From: Galeopsis tetrahit
Taxonomy: Eukaryota; Streptophyta; Magnoliopsida; Lamiales; Lamiaceae
NCBI GenBank assembly: GCA_963675135.1
Contig: OY776128.1
Coordinates: forward strand, 77,382,670 to 77,446,669
Length of the DNA stretch: 64,000 nt
Reading direction: 5' to 3'
Shown here: in pieces, positions 60,329-64,000 of the stretch
Layout: each line of letters begins with the position of its first letter
Position numbering within the stretch: the first letter of the stretch is position 1
Made by a program: the position numbers and the translations under genes
The notes under the pieces: generated by a model
The model's database searches: none
What the model saw: the letters and a program-made list of their open reading frames with translations, nothing else
What the model was told of the DNA's origin: nothing

Positions 60329-60517
60329 GGCTCCATTTGGATAGAGGAATTTAGACTATCCACCATCTAAAATTCACTCCACTTGTTTGAATTAAAAAAA
60401 ATAAATGAATGGATTTTAAATACTTTGATTTTAGTTAAAATTAGAAAATTCATTTGAAATTCATTTATATATTTTTAAATACCTTCTCAAATCAAATCCG
60501 GTCAACCAAAAACAATC
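60329..60517. mobile_element. PIF-type MITE, family copy 3
   Basis: GGCTCCATTTGGATAGAGGA to CCAAAAACAATC, flanked by TTA; internally deleted relative to copy 2. Confidence 0.78.
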
Positions 60518-60940
60518 TTAGATTCTTGAAAATATTTTATTGACAAATTCTTAAGTGGAACTTTCCAACGGATTGACGAACTTGGAGTATGAAACAGAAG
60601 CTTTGAATTGATTCAGAATCGTTCCAACCTGAGTATAACTAGAGAAAAGAATGTACAATGCTTATAATTCATATGCTTGTTTTAAAACGCACCTAATCTA
60701 TCAAAAGCAAAATGATCTGCTTGAAAATCTTATTTTTCCTGAATTAAAAAAAAAAACGAAAAAAGAAAGGAATTTATATCTTTAATTGATAATTATGAAT
60801 GGATGCATAAAGATGAGCATCGAAGTTAAATATTGAGTTCTAAGAATGGCATATATCTATATGCAGCATTTACTGCAATACCGAAGAAAATCTACCTCAA
60901 CAATGGCCTAATAGTAGAAATATATCTAGTTACTACAACA

Positions 60941-63900
60941 TTACAACTCTCCTTCAGGTTTTGATTTTTTTGCATCCCCATTTTCGGCAGCTGTTATATT
61001 CTGATGATGGCTAACATTATTTTGTGCTACACTTACCACCGGAGAACGAGGAGGGGCAAATTTGGTAACACCATTGCTTACAGGATGTTGATTCCCCGTT
61101 TCCGTTTTCACAGTTGACATGCTGCTGCTGCTGCTCGTTAGGTTCTTTTCTGTAACCGATTGCATCCGTGACATCAAAGAACACCTCGTTTCTGTATCGC
61201 GAAATATGAATAGACGGGTCAGTAGCTCTCAAAAGATTCAAAGTGCAAATATTTCGGGAGTATTATTTTGATTCTGATCTTGTCGACTTTCACAAATTGA
61301 AGACAGTCCTCTAACTTTCAAATTTTGGTCCAGTAACCGGCTATAAGAGGTGAAACATCCGGTTGACCAACCAGAACTCTGCCATGTCAGCATCAACCGG
61401 ATCAACCGGATGTTTCACCTCCTATACTCAGTTATCGGACCAAAATGTCAAAAATTTGAAGTTACAAGACTATTTTCAATTCGTAAACTTCGTCAGGACT
61501 AGAATCCGAAATAAGTGCAACTTACAGGACAATAAAAACTATTTTCTCTAAATTGGGAGAAAAAGTTTGAAAAACTTATAGGACGGTGGAATATTTAATG
61601 TAAACTATGATAGATTATGCATGAAGTTACAGGACACAGACCAACATGAAAACAGGCAAAACAGTCATTGTTAGTCATAATGATTCAACACAGGGATCAC
61701 ATAAATGGTGATAAGGGTTTACTTCACATTTAACCATAGAGCTCTAATCGTAACCGTAACCTCCTTCATGTTATAATTTGGTTACAACTTAGACAAATCT
61801 CCAGTCAGCAAAGACTTAAAAGGAAAAGTACTCTTGATGAAGGCACTCCTATGTTCAATTCTCAAAATGAAACATAATGTTTTAACTGAAAAAAATAAAA
61901 TAAAAATAAAGATTTTTCGGATGCCACGCCACATCAGCATAAGTTGCCGGAAAATAGTCATACAATATAATTGCAAAATTAAAAAAGAGATGAACTTGCC
62001 TTTCAATTCGCCTAAAGTGATGAGCCGGTTAAGACAGTCTCGGAACTTTGTTAAAACGATTCTTTCTTGCTCAATGTAAGTTTCAGTATCTCCTTGTTCA
62101 TACGGCAGCTGGGATGATGCATTATGGACCACTAAACCATCAGACGGAATAGTAGAAGTGAACATTGTATCTCCTTCATCACACATTAGAGCTAATGTAC
62201 TGGGAGACATTGGCCTTCCTTTTGATAAATCTGAACCAGATTCGTCTTGTTTGGACCTCTCACTCTGACTTTCACACGAAGGATCATTAGTGAGAGCTCT
62301 CTCAGCTGATAAATGTCTCTGGCTTTGAGACTGATCTTTTGTTGATGAGGTTTCTCTGGAATGTTCTTCTTGATTATCTGCTCATAATTTTTTATGAAAG
62401 AGATTCAGTTTATTAACTGACAAGAGACAAAATGATGATTATCACTTAAGTAGAATTCTAAATCCGTCCGTGATCGGCAGATTAACCCAAAATTTATGTT
62501 TTTGATATTCACAGTGTCATGGATTTTGTCTTAGCATTGCTTTAGAAAGTTAACCGGTTATGCGAAGTACACCAATGAAGACATGCTTAAACTCATGAAG
62601 ATTTTCAATTCTATGCATACCTGCAAGCATCTTTGCAGTTTCTCCTGAATATACAACAAGCATTGAACAGAGCTCCTTCAGATCCAGGGGCTGAATGATG
62701 TCAGCTAACAGAGACCTTTCAATGAAATAAATTAATATTTAGCTATCTGAAGAACTACTAGGGGAATATATATATATGCACGATTTTGATATGGAGCTCG
62801 ATGGTGGATTTCTTATGGAGCCCAACACATCAGCATAAGCTACTTGCACCATGCTACAGTGTACAAGTGTTTTATGCTGATGTTGGGCTCCATAAAAAAC
62901 CTACCATTGGGCTCCGTATCATTACTAATATGTATATATCAAAGGTAAGGAAAGCATATACCTATAAGAAGTAAACTTTGATGGGGTCAAGACTGATGCA
63001 TTACCAGGGACAGCACCAGGAATTGGGGACAATGATGAGGAAGGTACAGAAGCCTTAATTTGGTTCACCTGTTATTCAAGAAATATTTTCCAAGTGATGA
63101 GATTATAACTTTTATATATTAATTTCTCTTTTAAAAAGAGGACTGATGCACTAGGTAAACAAGATCTTATAGAACCAGGAAGAAATAAATCTTCAATACT
63201 TCATTTATTTTCCAATTGTGGAACTTTCTGGCACTGTTGTAAAGTAGTCAACATTTATGCCTTCACATATTCAAATGCCAAAGGTTTTTCTGAATCATGA
63301 TTTTATAATCATGAATCAATTTTTATTTAAGTGGCCAATCCTCATTCAAGCAGAACTATTAAAGCTCAATATTAGCTAAAACTTTATTGGGTTTTGCTAC
63401 CTAATATTAAACTGAAACCAGTTAAGATTGAACTGCAGGATCAGCTGCAGCTTCAGGTGGAGAGGATTAACTATTAAGCATTTAAGCATGCACATTGTCA
63501 TCAAGAATAGCTCCTTGGAGTTGTAGCCCATTCGGCTGAGCTAATAAGTTCCAGCTTATAAGATGTTTAGGAGCTTATAAGCTCTCAAAAAGTGTTTAGT
63601 TAGTAAAAAATGATTTTATAAGATCTTAAAATAAGTTGTAAACAACTTATAAGCTCCAAAAAAAAAAAATTTCTAAAATCTTCTATGCTATACTAAAATA
63701 ATAGATTTAAATAACTAGCAGAATTTTTCATTTTTTTAGGAAAAGAACTAAGTGTACCTGTTGCAACTGCCCAAGCCGGTGAGCAGGATCTTTCACAGTT
63801 GACCCAAATTGAAGATCTTGACCTTTTCGTTTCTTAGTCAGAGGGGGAGACCCATAGCCAGAAGATCCTATAGCACCAGTGATGGCAGCATTTGCTGCCT

Positions 63901-64000
63901 GCTGGATATACACCATATTATTGGCATTATCTCCATGATAGAGAGCCTGACGCTCTTCACTTCCATCAAAATTTTTGCAGTCCATGCATTTACAGTTTTC
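60941..64000 (-). CDS. Tesmin/TSO1-like CXC domain protein (TCX), C-terminal part
   Basis: Exons in the window: 64000-63758 (continues outside), 63068-62962, 62715-62621, 62377-62000 and 61191-60941 (stop). The first begins ENCKCMDCKNFDGSEE, the end of the second Cys-rich CRC/CXC motif, followed by AYIQQ-like VYIQQAANAAITGAIGSSGY, GSPPLTKKRKGQDL and RLGQLQQ, then SLLADIIQPLDLKELCSMLV, a Ser-rich linker and a C-terminal NGDAKKSKPEGEL. This tail matches TCX5/TCX6-type plant proteins, LIN54-like DNA-binding subunits of DREAM complexes that repress cell-cycle genes. The intron after 62000 has a GC donor. MITEs occupy three introns. Confidence 0.85.
61260..61560. repeat. Foldback MITE in TCX intron
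   Basis: Strong inverted arms GAGGTGAAACATCCGGTTGA and its complement, plus inverted TTTGGTCC..AACCGG words further out, centred at about 61388. Confidence 0.75.
62786..62923. repeat. Foldback MITE in TCX intron
   Basis: ATGGAGCTCGATGGTGGATT and CTTATGGAGCCCAACA are mirrored by TGTTGGGCTCCATAA and CCTACCATTGGGCTCC, centred near 62856. Confidence 0.8.
63525..63665. repeat. Small palindromic repeat in TCX intron
   Basis: Repeats of (C/A)TTATAAG(C/A)T in both orientations (CAGCTTATAAGATG, GAGCTTATAAGCTC, ACAACTTATAAGCTCC). Similar short MITEs occur widely in plant introns; superfamily not assigned. Confidence 0.5.

Larger units (their letters stand above)
58296..60940. other. Intergenic region filled with PIF-type MITEs
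   Basis: Lies between the convergent AIM1 and TCX genes. Besides the four MITEs listed separately, the open frames at 58621-59174 and 59933-60190 fall partly inside those MITEs and have no protein features. No gene seen. Confidence 0.55.

Overview
The window is nuclear DNA of a flowering plant, probably an asterid eudicot (the exact lineage is my guess). Genes are intron-rich with GT-AG introns, intergenic DNA is AT-rich, and there are many TA-flanked Stowaway and TTA-flanked PIF/Harbinger MITEs, plus LINE, SINE, Ty1/copia, Helitron, hAT and Mutator-like pieces. Exon structures were built by hand from splice motifs and protein reading frames. Family names, and the rRNA matches quoted for small RNAs, come from memory and not from a search.

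Protein genes, left to right: the 3' end of a PERK-type receptor kinase (+, 1-821); a complete seven-exon RAB7 GTPase gene with a probable U12-type intron (+, 5069-8708); a three-exon LEA_2/NHL-like membrane protein (-, 9636-11040); a 12-exon cytosolic aspartate aminotransferase (-, 34788-38724); an intronless coiled-coil gene of unknown function, frameshifted by an exact 68-bp tandem duplication (+, 44714-45321); an 18-exon peroxisomal beta-oxidation multifunctional protein of the AIM1 type ending in PRL (+, 50030-58295); and the 3' part of a tesmin/TSO1-like CXC (TCX) gene (-, 60941-64000). These are separate housekeeping and regulatory genes, not an operon-like set.

The most notable region is 17.2-31.3 kb. 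A minus-strand polycistronic snoRNA cluster occurs there three times (17273-18299, 22896-23920, 29933-31013). In transcription order each copy holds a dual-guide U33/U30-type C/D RNA, a U27-type C/D RNA, a U80-type C/D RNA, an orphan C/D-like RNA with an unusual internal stem, a possible H/ACA-like hairpin, a U61-like C/D RNA, and an H/ACA RNA that is broken in copy 2. The guides match 18S or 25S rRNA as I recall those sequences. Upstream of copies 1 and 2 lie telo-box and site II (TGGGCC/GGCCCA) motifs, the usual promoter grammar of plant snoRNA and ribosomal protein genes. Copy 3 has lost the site II motifs but has an AAACCCTAA telo-box. Between copies 1 and 2 lie small MITEs, a foldback element and a LINE relic.

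Copies 2 and 3 belong to a tandem segmental duplication: unit A (about 22003-27918) and unit B (27919 to about 35325), each made of a cluster copy plus the 3' end of the aminotransferase gene. Unit A therefore carries a dead aminotransferase fragment. Later insertions into one unit or the other (two TIR elements, a PIF-like MITE, two LINE fragments, a SINE) can be read against the empty site in the sister unit. The remainder is a 5'-truncated copia element (about 12.2-15.96 kb), nested Stowaways and a hAT element (38.9-41.1 kb), a Helitron with two 5' ends (42.87-44.34 kb), and a run of PIF-type MITEs (58.8-60.5 kb).
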